Assembly (NCBI GenBank): GCA_034933685.1
Contig: JAYFNB010000017.1
Coordinates: 248,001 to 312,000 of the forward strand
Direction of reading: 5' to 3'
Length of the DNA stretch: 64,000 nucleotides
Origin: UBA8514 sp034933685
Lineage (GTDB): Bacteria; Bacillota; Clostridia; Lachnospirales; Anaerotignaceae
In this document: positions 56,855-64,000 of the stretch, piece by piece
How the letters are laid out: every line of letters begins with the position of its first letter
Numbering within the stretch: position 1 is the first letter of the stretch
Translations under genes and position numbers: made by a program
The notes under the pieces: generated by a model
Told to the model about the DNA's origin: nothing
The model's database searches: none
Seen by the model: the letters and a program-made list of their open reading frames with translations, nothing else

Positions 56855-56892
56855 AAAAAAAGCAGAAAGCCTGTTTTTGCACAGACCTCTGC
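56855..56892 (-). terminator. Terminator after macrodomain gene
   Basis: On the minus strand GCAGA / TCTGC outer and CTGT / ACAG inner pairs form a hairpin followed by seven T residues, a few bases after the stop. Confidence 0.82.
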
Positions 56893-56898
56893 CATATA

Positions 56899-57414
56899 TT
56901 ATTTTTCCAGTTTTTTAAAAGCGTTTTTATAAGTTTTTAAGGTGTCTTCATCAAAGCATACAATAATAACCTTCTCAAAAGAATGGTTCTTTTCTAAAAA
57001 TATAGAAATTTGTTTGATTGCTATATCTGCCGCCAAATCTACAGGGAAACAATAAATTCCTGTGCTTATGGATGGAAAGGCAATGGATTTAATTCCATTT
57101 TCCTTTGCAAGGGTAAGGCAGTTAGCATAACAATTGGCAAGAAGCTCCGGCTCACCCTTATTTCCACCACGCCATATAGGCCCAGGAGTATGAATAACAT
57201 GTTTTGCACTAAGTTTGTAGCCTGCTGTAATTTTAGCTTCACCAGTGGCACAGCCATTAAGCTTAACACATTCGGCAAGAAGTTCCGCTCCAGCCGCTCG
57301 GTGAATAGCTCCATCAACGCCGCCGCCGCCTAAAAGGGAAGTATTTGCAGCATTAACAATGGCATCAGTCTTCATCTTTACGATGTCACCTTTTATAATA
57401 GTAAGCCTATCCAT
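56899..57414 (-). CDS. Macrodomain ADP-ribosyl hydrolase
   Basis: A 171-residue single-macrodomain protein of the YmdB/MacroD type, which binds ADP-ribose and releases it from O-acetyl-ADP-ribose or modified proteins. Motifs are 'GDIVKMKTDAIVNAANTSLLGGGGVDGAIHRAAG' region (catalytic Asn and Gly-rich loop), 'HVIHTPGPIW' and 'IAFPSISTGIYCFP' (phosphate loop). It stands alone. It is divergent from glmU and has its own terminator. Confidence 0.93.
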   Translation of the reverse strand: MDRLTIIKGDIVKMKTDAIVNAANTSLLGGGGVDGAIHRAAGAELLAECVKLNGCATGEAKITAGYKLSAKHVIHTPGPIWRGGNKGEPELLANCYANCLTLAKENGIKSIAFPSISTGIYCFPVDLAADIAIKQISIFLEKNHSFEKVIIVCFDEDTLKTYKNAFKKLEK

Positions 57415-57616
57415 GGCACCATCTCCCTTCGTGTAGTTCTATTCTATCTCCTTTTTTCAAAAAGGTAAACAGGTTTGTCGAAAAATATATAACAAATTTT
57501 TTCAATATTTTTATATTTTCCAGATAAATTAATTTTATGTTGAAAAAATCAAAATAAAGTGCGAAAATACAAATATCGATGCAAAAAATAGTGCAAAAAA
57601 TAAAAGGAGTATTTTT

Positions 57617-58975
57617 ATGGAAAATTTAAAAGCAATTATACTTGCCGCAGGTGAAGGTACAAGGATGAAATCTAAAGTACCAAAGGTATTGCATAAGGTA
57701 ATGAACAAATCTATGGTAGAGCGTGTTATTGAAGCGGCGCAGGGCGTTGGTGCACAGCAGGTGGAAGTTGTTATTGGGCATAAAGCTGGTCTGGTAAAAG
57801 AAGCTGTTAAAAATGAAAAGGTATCTTTTGCATTACAGGAAAAACAGTTAGGAACAGGCCATGCTGTTATGCAGGCAATAGATTTTATTGAGGATGACAA
57901 GGATATAATAATACTTTACGGCGATACACCTCTTATAAAACAAGAAACCCTGAAAAACCTAGTAGAATTCCACAGGAGTCAAGATAATGGCGTGTCCATA
58001 ATATCTGCCGTTGTTGAGGATTCTGCAGGCTACGGGCACATTATAAGGGACGAGAAGGGCAATTTTGTAAAGAATGTAGAGTACAAAGATGCAACCGAGG
58101 CAGAAAAACAAGTTAAAGAAATAAATACAGGCATTTATTGCTATAAAGGCAACAAGCTTAAAGAGGCACTTGGTAAGCTTAAAAATGACAACGCACAAGG
58201 TGAATACTACCTTCCTGATACATTGGAAATTATACTTTCAGCAGGAAACAAGGTTAATGCTATGAATGCAGAGGATGTGACTGAATTTTTTGGTGTAAAT
58301 TCCCGTGTTCAGCTTGCGGAAGCGGAGGCAATACTTAAAAACAGGGTTAACCGTATGCACATGGAAAACGGTGTAACCATCATAGACCCTTTGCAAACAT
58401 ATATTGAAGACAGTGTGAAAATAGGTTGTGATACCATAATCTACCCCGGGTGCGTGCTGGAAGGCGAAACAGTAATTGATGAAGATTGCAAAATTGGCCC
58501 ATATGCTAAACTATCAAATATGAAAATTGGTAGTGGTACAAAGGTTCAGTTTTCAACAGCAATAGATTCCCAAGTAGGTGAGAATACAACTGTTGGACCA
58601 TATGCATATATTCGTCCAGACTGCAAAATTGGTAATAACATTAAGGTTGGAGATTTTGTTGAAGTTAAAAATTCGGTTATTGGTGATGGTACAAAAATTT
58701 CACACCTTACCTACATTGGCGACAGTGATGTTGGCCAAAACATTAATTTTGGCTGTGGCACGGTAACTGTAAATTATGACGGAAAGAAAAAGTTTAGAAC
58801 GGTTATTGAGGATGACGTATTTATTGGTTGTAATGCAAACCTTGTTGCCCCTGTTACCCTAAAGAAGGGCTCTTACGTTGCTGCAGGCTCAACCATAACA
58901 AAAGATGTTCCTGAAAAAGCTCTTGCAGTTGCAAGAAATAGGCAGACGAACTTAGAAGGGTGGACAAAAAAATAA
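57617..58975 (+). CDS. glmU: Bifunctional GlcNAc-1-P uridylyltransferase / GlcN-1-P acetyltransferase
   Basis: Makes UDP-GlcNAc for peptidoglycan and teichoic acid. The N-terminal pyrophosphorylase part has 'AIILAAGEGTRMKSKVPKVLH' and 'ILYGDTPLI'. The C-terminal left-handed beta-helix consists of hexapeptide repeats ('IGPYAKLSNMKIGSGTKV', 'HLTYIGDSDVGQNINFGCGTVTVNYDG') with the acetyltransferase His and Asn residues. Length 452 is canonical. It begins the conserved glmU-prs-(ldhA)-pth-mfd stretch; its products feed TagO and MurG encoded upstream. Confidence 0.97.
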   Translation: MENLKAIILAAGEGTRMKSKVPKVLHKVMNKSMVERVIEAAQGVGAQQVEVVIGHKAGLVKEAVKNEKVSFALQEKQLGTGHAVMQAIDFIEDDKDIIILYGDTPLIKQETLKNLVEFHRSQDNGVSIISAVVEDSAGYGHIIRDEKGNFVKNVEYKDATEAEKQVKEINTGIYCYKGNKLKEALGKLKNDNAQGEYYLPDTLEIILSAGNKVNAMNAEDVTEFFGVNSRVQLAEAEAILKNRVNRMHMENGVTIIDPLQTYIEDSVKIGCDTIIYPGCVLEGETVIDEDCKIGPYAKLSNMKIGSGTKVQFSTAIDSQVGENTTVGPYAYIRPDCKIGNNIKVGDFVEVKNSVIGDGTKISHLTYIGDSDVGQNINFGCGTVTVNYDGKKKFRTVIEDDVFIGCNANLVAPVTLKKGSYVAAGSTITKDVPEKALAVARNRQTNLEGWTKK

Positions 58976-59032
58976 ATATTTTGCCATTTATACTTGAAAT
59001 TTAGGGTATTGAGGTGTAACATGGTTCTGTAG

Positions 59033-59046
59033 GTACAAATTTGTAC
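59033..59046. promoter_or_regulatory. 14-bp palindrome upstream of prs
   Basis: GTACAAATTTGTAC is a perfect palindrome 41 bases before the prs start. It may be an operator or occur by chance in AT-rich DNA. Confidence 0.3.
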
Positions 59047-59087
59047 AATACTAATTTTTGTTGGAATTGTTGGGAGGAAACATAATT

Positions 59088-60047
59088 ATGATGTATACAG
59101 GCAGAAGCAATATTAAAATCTTCTCTTGTAATGCTAATACAGATTTAGCAGCAGCCATTGCAAAAAATCTGGGACTTAACATTGGCCAGTCTGAAGTAAC
59201 ACATTTCAGCGATGGTGAGATTTCTGTAAAAATTGATGAAACCATAAGAGGTGCTGATGTATTTATTATTCAGTCTACATCACAGCCTGTTAATGACAAC
59301 CTTATGGAACTTCTTATAATGATTGACGCTATGAAGCGTGCATCAGCAGGAAGAATTACAGCTGTTATGCCATATTATGGCTACGCAAGACAGGATAGAA
59401 AAGCAAGAGCAAGAGACCCAATTAGTGCTAAGCTTGTAGCTAACCTTATTACAACTGCCGGTGCAGACAGGGTTCTTACCATGGACCTTCACTGTGCACA
59501 AATTCAGGGATTTTTTGATATTCCATTAGACCATCTTGTTGGTGTACCTTTGCTTACAAATTACTACCGTGAAAAATATGGTGATGACCTTGATAATTTT
59601 GTTGCAGTATCACCAGACCTTGGCAGTGTAGGCAGAACAAGAGCATTTGCTACAAAGTTGGAAATTCCTATCGCTATTATTGATAAAAGAAGACCAAAGG
59701 CAAATGTGTCTGAAATTATGAATATAATAGGTAATGTTGAAGGCAAGAAGGTAATTCTTGTTGACGACATGATTGATACCGCAGGTACTATTGCAAATGC
59801 CGCTAATGCCCTTATGGAAAGAGGCGCAATTGAAGTTGATGCTTGTTGTACACATGCTGTTCTTTCTGGCCCTGCTATTGAAAGAATTGAAAATTCTGCA
59901 ATTTCTGAACTGCTTGTACTTAACACAATCAGTCTTTCACCAGAGAAGAAAATCAGTAAAATTGTTGACCTTTCAGTTGCTAAAATTTTTGCAGAAGCAA
60001 TTAATCGCATTCACGAAGGTACATCGGTTTCTAAACTATTTGATTAA
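59088..60047 (+). CDS. prs: Ribose-phosphate pyrophosphokinase (PRPP synthetase)
   Basis: Makes PRPP from ribose 5-phosphate and ATP for nucleotide, His and Trp synthesis and for Upp. The 319-residue class I enzyme has 'FSDGEISVKIDETIRGADVFIIQST', 'PYYGYARQDRKARARDPISAKLVANL', 'MDLHCAQIQGFFDIPLDHL' and the PRPP loop 'VILVDDMIDTAGT'. Two adjacent ATGs (59088 and 59091) follow GGGAGGA by 9-12 bases; the first is taken. It is in the glmU-prs arrangement known from Bacillus. Confidence 0.97.
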   Translation: MMYTGRSNIKIFSCNANTDLAAAIAKNLGLNIGQSEVTHFSDGEISVKIDETIRGADVFIIQSTSQPVNDNLMELLIMIDAMKRASAGRITAVMPYYGYARQDRKARARDPISAKLVANLITTAGADRVLTMDLHCAQIQGFFDIPLDHLVGVPLLTNYYREKYGDDLDNFVAVSPDLGSVGRTRAFATKLEIPIAIIDKRRPKANVSEIMNIIGNVEGKKVILVDDMIDTAGTIANAANALMERGAIEVDACCTHAVLSGPAIERIENSAISELLVLNTISLSPEKKISKIVDLSVAKIFAEAINRIHEGTSVSKLFD

Positions 60048-60094
60048 AATTCAAATTTGACAGATGACAATTTGTCCTAATCTTTAATAATTTT

Positions 60095-60132
60095 TAAGGG
60101 TGTCGTTTTAAATAATGACATCCTTAATTTTA
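60095..60132 (+). terminator. Terminator after prs
   Basis: TAAGGGTGTC / GACATCCTTA stem with a 12-nt loop, then a T-rich tail. Confidence 0.85.
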
Positions 60133-60491
60133 TATTATTTGTTTGTTATGAAGACAATAAATGTTAAAATTCAATAAAATAAGTAAAGGATACACTGGAA
60201 AAATTTAAGATAATATGTTTCTAATTTCATTGAGTTTGTAATATTATTAACAAGTAAATGACTGGAATCTACATGATGTTCGGGAATATCGTAAAAACAT
60301 AAGTGGTACGGTGGTAATACCAACAAATATGAGTTATTTTTTTCACAAATTATTCGCTTTTCTATTGACAAATATTTAACCATATTGTATCCTATTTCTA
60401 GAGTTTTATTTTGGATTGTATATCTAATAAAAATAATTTTAATTTATGGGTATAATAAAATTGATGATATAGTTTAGGGAGGAAATTTAAA
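60133..60491. other. AT-rich region upstream of ldhA
   Basis: A 359-base gap. No convincing gene is present; a minus-strand frame of 70 codons has no ribosome site and no recognised features. It holds a promoter for ldhA (listed) and a second, closer match (TTGGAT, 17 bases, TAATTT around 60412-60440). No clear Rex-type operator was found. Confidence 0.55.
60365..60393 (+). promoter_or_regulatory. Possible sigma-A promoter of ldhA
   Basis: TTGACA at 60365-60370, exactly 17 bases, then TATCCT at 60388-60393. It would give a leader of about 90 bases. Confidence 0.5.
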
Positions 60492-61481
60492 ATGAAAATT
60501 GCATTTTATGACACCAAGGAATATGATAAAATTTGGTTTGAAAAGCTTGCAGCTGAATACGGATATGAAATAGTTTTCTATGAAAGCAGATTTGTTGCGG
60601 ATACTGCAATTCTTGCAAATGGATGTGACGCAGCTTGCTTGTTTGTTAATGATGTTATAGATGAAAAAGCCATAAACATGCTTAGTGACATGGGTGTTAA
60701 GGCAATTCTTTTAAGGTGTGCAGGATACGATAATATAGACCTTAAGGCTTGTGAAGGTAAGATAACTGTTATGAGAGTGCCAAGTTATTCTCCAACTGCA
60801 GTTGCTGAGTATGCAGCAGCACTTTTCCTTACGCTTAACAGAAAAACCCATAAAGCATATACAAGAACTCGTGAATTCAACTTTAAAATTAGTGGCCTTA
60901 TGGGCATGACATTAAGAGGAAAAACAGCTGGTGTAGTCGGAACGGGCAAAATAGGAAAGGTTATGATTGAAATTCTTAAAGGCTTTGGAATGGATGTACT
61001 TGCATACGATCCATATCCAGATACATCACTTGATGTTAATTATGTTACACTTGACGAATTGCTTAAAAACAGTGATGTTATAACTTTACACTGCCCTCTT
61101 TCACCTGAAACAAGATATATAATAAACAAAAACAGCATTTCAAAAATGAAAGACGGCGTATTTTTAGTTAATACATCAAGAGGCGGTCTTGTGGATACAC
61201 AGGCACTTAATGATGGATTGCGTGCAAACAAGTTCACAGGCGTTGCGTTGGATGTTTATGAGGAAGAGGACGAATACTTCTTTGAAGACCGTTCAAACGA
61301 TATTATTAAAGATGATGAGCTTATTAAACTTATGGCTTACCCTAATGTGCTTATCACATCACATCAGGCATTCTTTACCAATGAGGCACTTGAGGCAATT
61401 GCAAGAACAACTTACGATAACTTAAAAGCATTCATAGATGGAGCGCCGCTTGAAAACGAAGTAAAATATCAGGCAAAATAA
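60492..61481 (+). CDS. ldhA: D-lactate dehydrogenase (2-hydroxyacid dehydrogenase family)
   Basis: Reduces pyruvate to D-lactate with NADH, a fermentative electron sink. The 329-residue protein has the catalytic-domain start 'KIAFYDTKEYDKIWFE', the Rossmann motif 'AGVVGTGKIGKVMIEILKGFG', 'VNTSRGGLVDTQAL' with the catalytic Arg region, and 'ITSHQAFFTNEAL' with the catalytic His. Similarity is to fermentative D-LDH, not to SerA or glycerate dehydrogenases. It lies between prs and pth, an insertion into the usual glmU-prs-pth-mfd order. Ribosome site AGGGAGGA precedes the ATG. Confidence 0.9.
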   Translation: MKIAFYDTKEYDKIWFEKLAAEYGYEIVFYESRFVADTAILANGCDAACLFVNDVIDEKAINMLSDMGVKAILLRCAGYDNIDLKACEGKITVMRVPSYSPTAVAEYAAALFLTLNRKTHKAYTRTREFNFKISGLMGMTLRGKTAGVVGTGKIGKVMIEILKGFGMDVLAYDPYPDTSLDVNYVTLDELLKNSDVITLHCPLSPETRYIINKNSISKMKDGVFLVNTSRGGLVDTQALNDGLRANKFTGVALDVYEEEDEYFFEDRSNDIIKDDELIKLMAYPNVLITSHQAFFTNEALEAIARTTYDNLKAFIDGAPLENEVKYQAK

Positions 61482-61512
61482 TAGACAAAAAACTGAATAT
61501 ACATTACAATGA

Positions 61513-61544
61513 AATGACTCCTAAGTTTAACTGGGAGTCATTTG
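61513..61544 (+). terminator. Terminator after ldhA
   Basis: AATGACTCC / GGGAGTCATT stem with a loop of about 12 bases and a short T tail, 30 bases before pth. Confidence 0.75.
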
Positions 61545-61574
61545 TTATGTTCAAATGTACGGAGGTGTAAAAAC

Positions 61575-62156
61575 ATGAAACTGATTGTTGGACTTGGAAA
61601 CCCTGGAAAAAATTATGTTGGAACTAAGCATAACGTTGGGTTTGAGGTAATAGATTTAGTTGCAAAGGGAATAGGTACTGCTGTTAATAAAGTTAAGCAT
61701 AAGGCGATGGTTGGAGATGGATTTATTGGTACAGAAAAAGTGATTTTACTAAAACCTCAAACCTTTATGAACTTAAGTGGAGAAAGTGTTAAGGAAGCTG
61801 CAGTTTTTTACAAAATACCAATTGAAGATATTGTTATAATTTATGATGATACAAGCCTGCCTGTTGGAGCAACACGTATACGTGAAAAAGGAAGTGCAGG
61901 CGGACATAATGGTATGAAAAATATTATTGCCCATTTAGGAACAGATAATTTCACACGAATACGTGTGGGCATAGGTGCAAAGCCTAACGGATGGGATTTA
62001 GCAGACTACGTGCTTAGCCGTTTTGATAAGGATGATGAGCCACTTATTTTGGCAGGATATGAAAGAGCCGCAAAGGCTGTGGAGATACTTGTAAAAGAGG
62101 GAACACAGGTAGCTATGAACAAAACTAATGTAACAGCAAAGTGCGAAGCAAAATAA
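61575..62156 (+). CDS. pth: Peptidyl-tRNA hydrolase
   Basis: Releases peptides from prematurely dropped peptidyl-tRNA. The 193-residue protein has 'LIVGLGNPGKNYVGTKHNVGF' (Asn10 and His20), 'LLKPQTFMNLSGESV', and 'IIYDDTSLPVGATRIREKGSAGGHNGMKNI' with the catalytic Asp. ATG at 61575 follows GGAGGTG. It is followed by mfd as in Bacillus (spoVC-mfd), but with a hairpin-rich 251-base gap. Confidence 0.97.
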   Translation: MKLIVGLGNPGKNYVGTKHNVGFEVIDLVAKGIGTAVNKVKHKAMVGDGFIGTEKVILLKPQTFMNLSGESVKEAAVFYKIPIEDIVIIYDDTSLPVGATRIREKGSAGGHNGMKNIIAHLGTDNFTRIRVGIGAKPNGWDLADYVLSRFDKDDEPLILAGYERAAKAVEILVKEGTQVAMNKTNVTAKCEAK

Positions 62157-62179
62157 TGATACAAGGGTGTTGACAAACC

Positions 62180-62373
62180 TTGGGCATTGCCTAAACCCAC
62201 TTGCTTTTTAAAAAAAGCAAGACCAAAAACTTTATTAAAACCGCATATTCATGCGGTTTTAGACGGGTCAAGGTGGCAATGGCAAAGAAGTGACATCTGT
62301 TCGCAGGGCAGCTTTGCAAAGCAAAGCGCTGACAGGAAAACCTTGTGGGTGTTTGAGGGCGAAGCTCTCAAGG
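62180..62373. repeat. Hairpin-rich, repeat-like intergenic element between pth and mfd
   Basis: Five inverted repeats lie in about 190 bases: TTGGGC/GCCTAA (62180-62194), CTTGCTTTTT/AAAAAGCAAG (62200-62221), AAAACCGCAT/ATGCGGTTTT (62237-62260), the palindrome GCTTTGCAAAGC (62311-62322) and TTGAGGGC/GCTCTCAA (62353-62371) inside CCTTG/CAAGG. The composition is richer in G and C than the flanks. It resembles dispersed palindromic repeats found between genes in Clostridia. A plus-strand frame across it (62187-62402) has no ribosome site and an odd composition, and I do not call it a gene. Confidence 0.6.
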
Positions 62374-62407
62374 TTCTTGTTTTGCAGAAAGAAAAGAGAT
62401 GATTTAG

Positions 62408-64000
62408 TTGAATGCACTTATAACACCCCTTTTGGGGCTTTCAGGCTTTAAAAACCTTGTAGAAGACATAAAAACAAAAAATACTCCTGTGCTTTTAACA
62501 GGGGTTATTGATGTGCAGACGGTACATCTTATTGCAGGTGTTGAAAGCTGTGTTAACGCACCCAGCCTTATTGTTGTGGAAAGTGAGCTTAAGGCTAAGG
62601 AAGTTTACGAGGATATGCGGTTTTTCAATAAAAACGTGATGCATTATCCTACAAGGGACTTTATTTTTTATAGTGCTGATGTTCACAGTCGAGAAACTGA
62701 CATGCAAAGGGCTAAGGTAGTGAATGCCCTTATAAATGATAAACACCCAACAGTTGTGCTTTCGGTTGATGCACTGTTTGACAGGCATGTTACAAAAGAA
62801 GCTTTTGCCAAACACATAATAACCATTAACGAAGGACAGGTAATAGATGTTGAAAAGCTTGTTGAACGTTTGGTGTTTATGGGCTATGAGAGAACCGAAC
62901 TTGTTGAAGGTGCAGGTCAGTTTTCAGTGCGTGGCGGTATTATAGATATATTTTCGCTTGTGGAAGAAACGGCTGTGCGTATTGAAATGTGGGATGATGA
63001 AGTTGATTCCATTAGAACTATGGATTGCTATTCACAGCGTTCCTTGGAAAAAATTAAAAGTACACAGTTTTTTCCAGCAGACCAAATTGTTTATGAAGAG
63101 AAAGAACTGGAAAATGCCCTTTTGTTGCTAGAAAAAGAGTATAAAAAAACTCGTATGTCTTTTTTAAAAAAAGAGATGTCGGAGGCTATTGAAAAACTTG
63201 ATGAACATGTTGGAGAGGCTATAGAAAAGCTTAGAACCCAAAAGCATATAACAGGTGCAGGCAGTTTCATTGAATATTTTTATGATGATACCGTAAGCAT
63301 TCTTAGCTACATGCCACAAGATACTATTATCTTTTATGATGAACCACAGCGTATTGCAAATCAGGCGGAAACTGTTTTTAGGCAGTTTGCTGAAAGTATT
63401 AAAAACCGAATAGAAAAGGGATACATGCTTAAAAAAGAAAGTGGTCTTATTTTTGATTATAGCACTGTGCTTAAGATGGCTGAAAGCTACAGACAAGTTG
63501 TTTTAACTACCATAACCAAAACTGTTCGGGAATTTAACATAAAGGATATTATTAGCTTTGCAGTTAAAAGTACTTCTGCTTTTAATAACCAAACCAATTT
63601 GTTTTGCGAGGAAATTACAGAACTAAAGAAAAATGGCTATAGCATTTTGGTTCTAACAGGAAGCCAAAGCCGAGGAGAAAGACTTGTTAAAGAACTGTTT
63701 GAGCAGGGCATTACCGCAGGGTTTGTAGAAAACTTAAATGACGCACAGATTTTGCCGGGAACAGTAAGTGTAGCAAGGGGAAGCCTTAGCCGTGGTTTTG
63801 AATATCAAAATATTAAGCTTGCAGTGTACAGCGACCACGAGCTTTTCGACGAAAAAACCAGAAAGAAAGCAAGAAAGAAAAAGAAAACAGCAACTTCAAT
63901 TGAAAGCTTTACAGACCTAAAGGTTGGAGATTATGTTGTTCACCAAAGCCACGGTATTGGTGTTTTCAGAGGTTTGGAAAAAATTGTTGTTGATGGCGTG
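62408..64000 (+). CDS. mfd: Transcription-repair coupling factor, N-terminal part (cut by window edge)
   Basis: The frame is open from a TTG at 62408 to the end of the window (531 codons). The deduced protein starts 'MNALITPLLGLSGFKNLVEDIK' and has the UvrB-like N-terminal domains ('FVRRGGIIDIFS'-like at about residue 175, here 'FSVRGGIIDIFSLVEE'), the degenerate D2/D3 region and a Lys/Arg-rich linker near residue 480. The beginning of the CarD-like RNA-polymerase-interaction domain follows ('KVGDYVVHQSHGIGVFRGL'). The translocase motor domains must lie beyond the window. Mfd removes stalled RNA polymerase and recruits UvrA. Confidence 0.93.
   Translation, partial: MNALITPLLGLSGFKNLVEDIKTKNTPVLLTGVIDVQTVHLIAGVESCVNAPSLIVVESELKAKEVYEDMRFFNKNVMHYPTRDFIFYSADVHSRETDMQRAKVVNALINDKHPTVVLSVDALFDRHVTKEAFAKHIITINEGQVIDVEKLVERLVFMGYERTELVEGAGQFSVRGGIIDIFSLVEETAVRIEMWDDEVDSIRTMDCYSQRSLEKIKSTQFFPADQIVYEEKELENALLLLEKEYKKTRMSFLKKEMSEAIEKLDEHVGEAIEKLRTQKHITGAGSFIEYFYDDTVSILSYMPQDTIIFYDEPQRIANQAETVFRQFAESIKNRIEKGYMLKKESGLIFDYSTVLKMAESYRQVVLTTITKTVREFNIKDIISFAVKSTSAFNNQTNLFCEEITELKKNGYSILVLTGSQSRGERLVKELFEQGITAGFVENLNDAQILPGTVSVARGSLSRGFEYQNIKLAVYSDHELFDEKTRKKARKKKKTATSIESFTDLKVGDYVVHQSHGIGVFRGLEKIVVDGV

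Larger units (their letters stand above)
56335..56898. other. AT-rich region between hpf and macrodomain gene with DnaA boxes
   Basis: A 564-base gap without a gene. From left to right it holds the hpf leader with an inverted repeat, a 12-bp palindrome, a cluster of DnaA-box-like sequences, about 180 bases of very AT-rich DNA, and the terminator of the macrodomain gene. Items are listed separately. Confidence 0.75.

Noticed and set aside
56335..56898. Calling this region oriC
   Set aside because: dnaA, dnaN, rpmH and other usual origin neighbours are missing, and most genes to the left for 35 kb run toward the region on the plus strand, which does not fit divergent leading-strand bias. It is reported only as a DnaA-box cluster.
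60171..60383. A 70-codon minus-strand frame upstream of ldhA
   Set aside because: No ribosome site, no recognisable domain, and the region contains promoter sequence for ldhA. It could be a relic but there is no support for a gene.
62187..62402. A 71-codon open frame between pth and mfd
   Set aside because: It spans the inverted repeats, has no ribosome binding site, has an odd Trp/Gln/Arg-rich composition and matches no family I recognise; it is most likely a by-product of the repeat-like element.
1..64000. CRISPR arrays, insertion sequences, prophage or toxin-antitoxin modules
   Set aside because: No regularly spaced direct repeats, transposase or integrase motifs, phage structural genes or typical toxin-antitoxin pairs were found on either strand.

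Overview
The window is a 64 kb piece of a low-GC Firmicutes chromosome, almost certainly an anaerobic, endospore-forming member of the Clostridia (Lachnospirales-like; the species cannot be fixed from sequence reading alone). The evidence is a complete Rnf ferredoxin:NAD+ oxidoreductase operon, several sporulation and germination genes (yqfC, yqfD, spmA, spmB, spoIIR, a gerA operon), rubrerythrin and ferritin-like proteins, teichoic-acid-type TagO, strong Gram-positive ribosome binding sites, frequent TTG/GTG starts, and surface proteins with copper-amine-oxidase-N 'stalk' domains. No transposase, prophage, CRISPR array, rRNA or plasmid gene was seen. This is core chromosome, so most interest lies in odd variants of familiar genes and in intergenic structure.

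Layout. 1-2 kb (+): end of aroE, then aroK, aroQ and efp. 2.1-11.2 kb (-): one cell-shape and division block read mreB-mreC-mreD-PBP2-minC-minD-minE-rodA-mgsA, with a DUF1294 protein at its end. 11.4-12.8 kb: a stand-alone TipAS-domain gene facing maf and a DUF4321 gene. 12.9-17.9 kb (-): rnfCDGEAB. 18.4-29 kb (+): rpoN (sigma-54) behind a -24/-12-like site, then yqfC-yqfD-phoH-pgpH-ybeY-yerB-like-cdd-udg-era-recO, the usual clostridial sporulation/RNA-processing/repair cluster. 29-30.6 kb (-): beta-carbonic anhydrase, a HIT protein and a ferritin-like protein. 30.7-42.2 kb (+): murG, a secreted cyclophilin, pyrG, a Usp protein, a SEC-C protein, tsaC, ywlE, rpiB, upp, tagO, rubrerythrin, dnaD and a DnaI-type helicase loader. 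42.3-47 kb (+): an envelope module made of a small stalk-domain protein, a TolC-like secreted protein and a 769-residue abundant surface protein with two strong tandem promoters. 47-55.2 kb: gerAA-AB-AC, spoIIR, ddl, murI, an AbrB-like regulator (-), spmA-spmB. 55.2-57.4 kb (-): tRNA-Arg(CCG), tRNA-Gly(CCC), a 62-residue unknown protein, hpf, a DnaA-box cluster and a macrodomain protein. 57.6-64 kb (+): glmU, prs, ldhA, pth and the first 531 codons of mfd.

How it works together. The genes describe a rod-shaped, peptidoglycan-synthesising fermenter. It oscillates or positions division with Min proteins, conserves energy through Rnf, makes D-lactate, forms spores and probably carries a paracrystalline protein coat. 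Unusual points are a MinC lacking its N-terminal FtsZ-inhibiting domain, a methylglyoxal-synthase homologue with three changed active-site residues, a PBP2 with an internal duplication, a sigma-54-type promoter in front of the sigma-54 gene itself, four clustered DnaA boxes away from dnaA, a TolC-like protein in what looks like a monoderm, and a hairpin-rich repeat-like element between pth and mfd. Many starts were moved from the longest reading frame to the codon with the best ribosome binding site; these choices are stated per gene.
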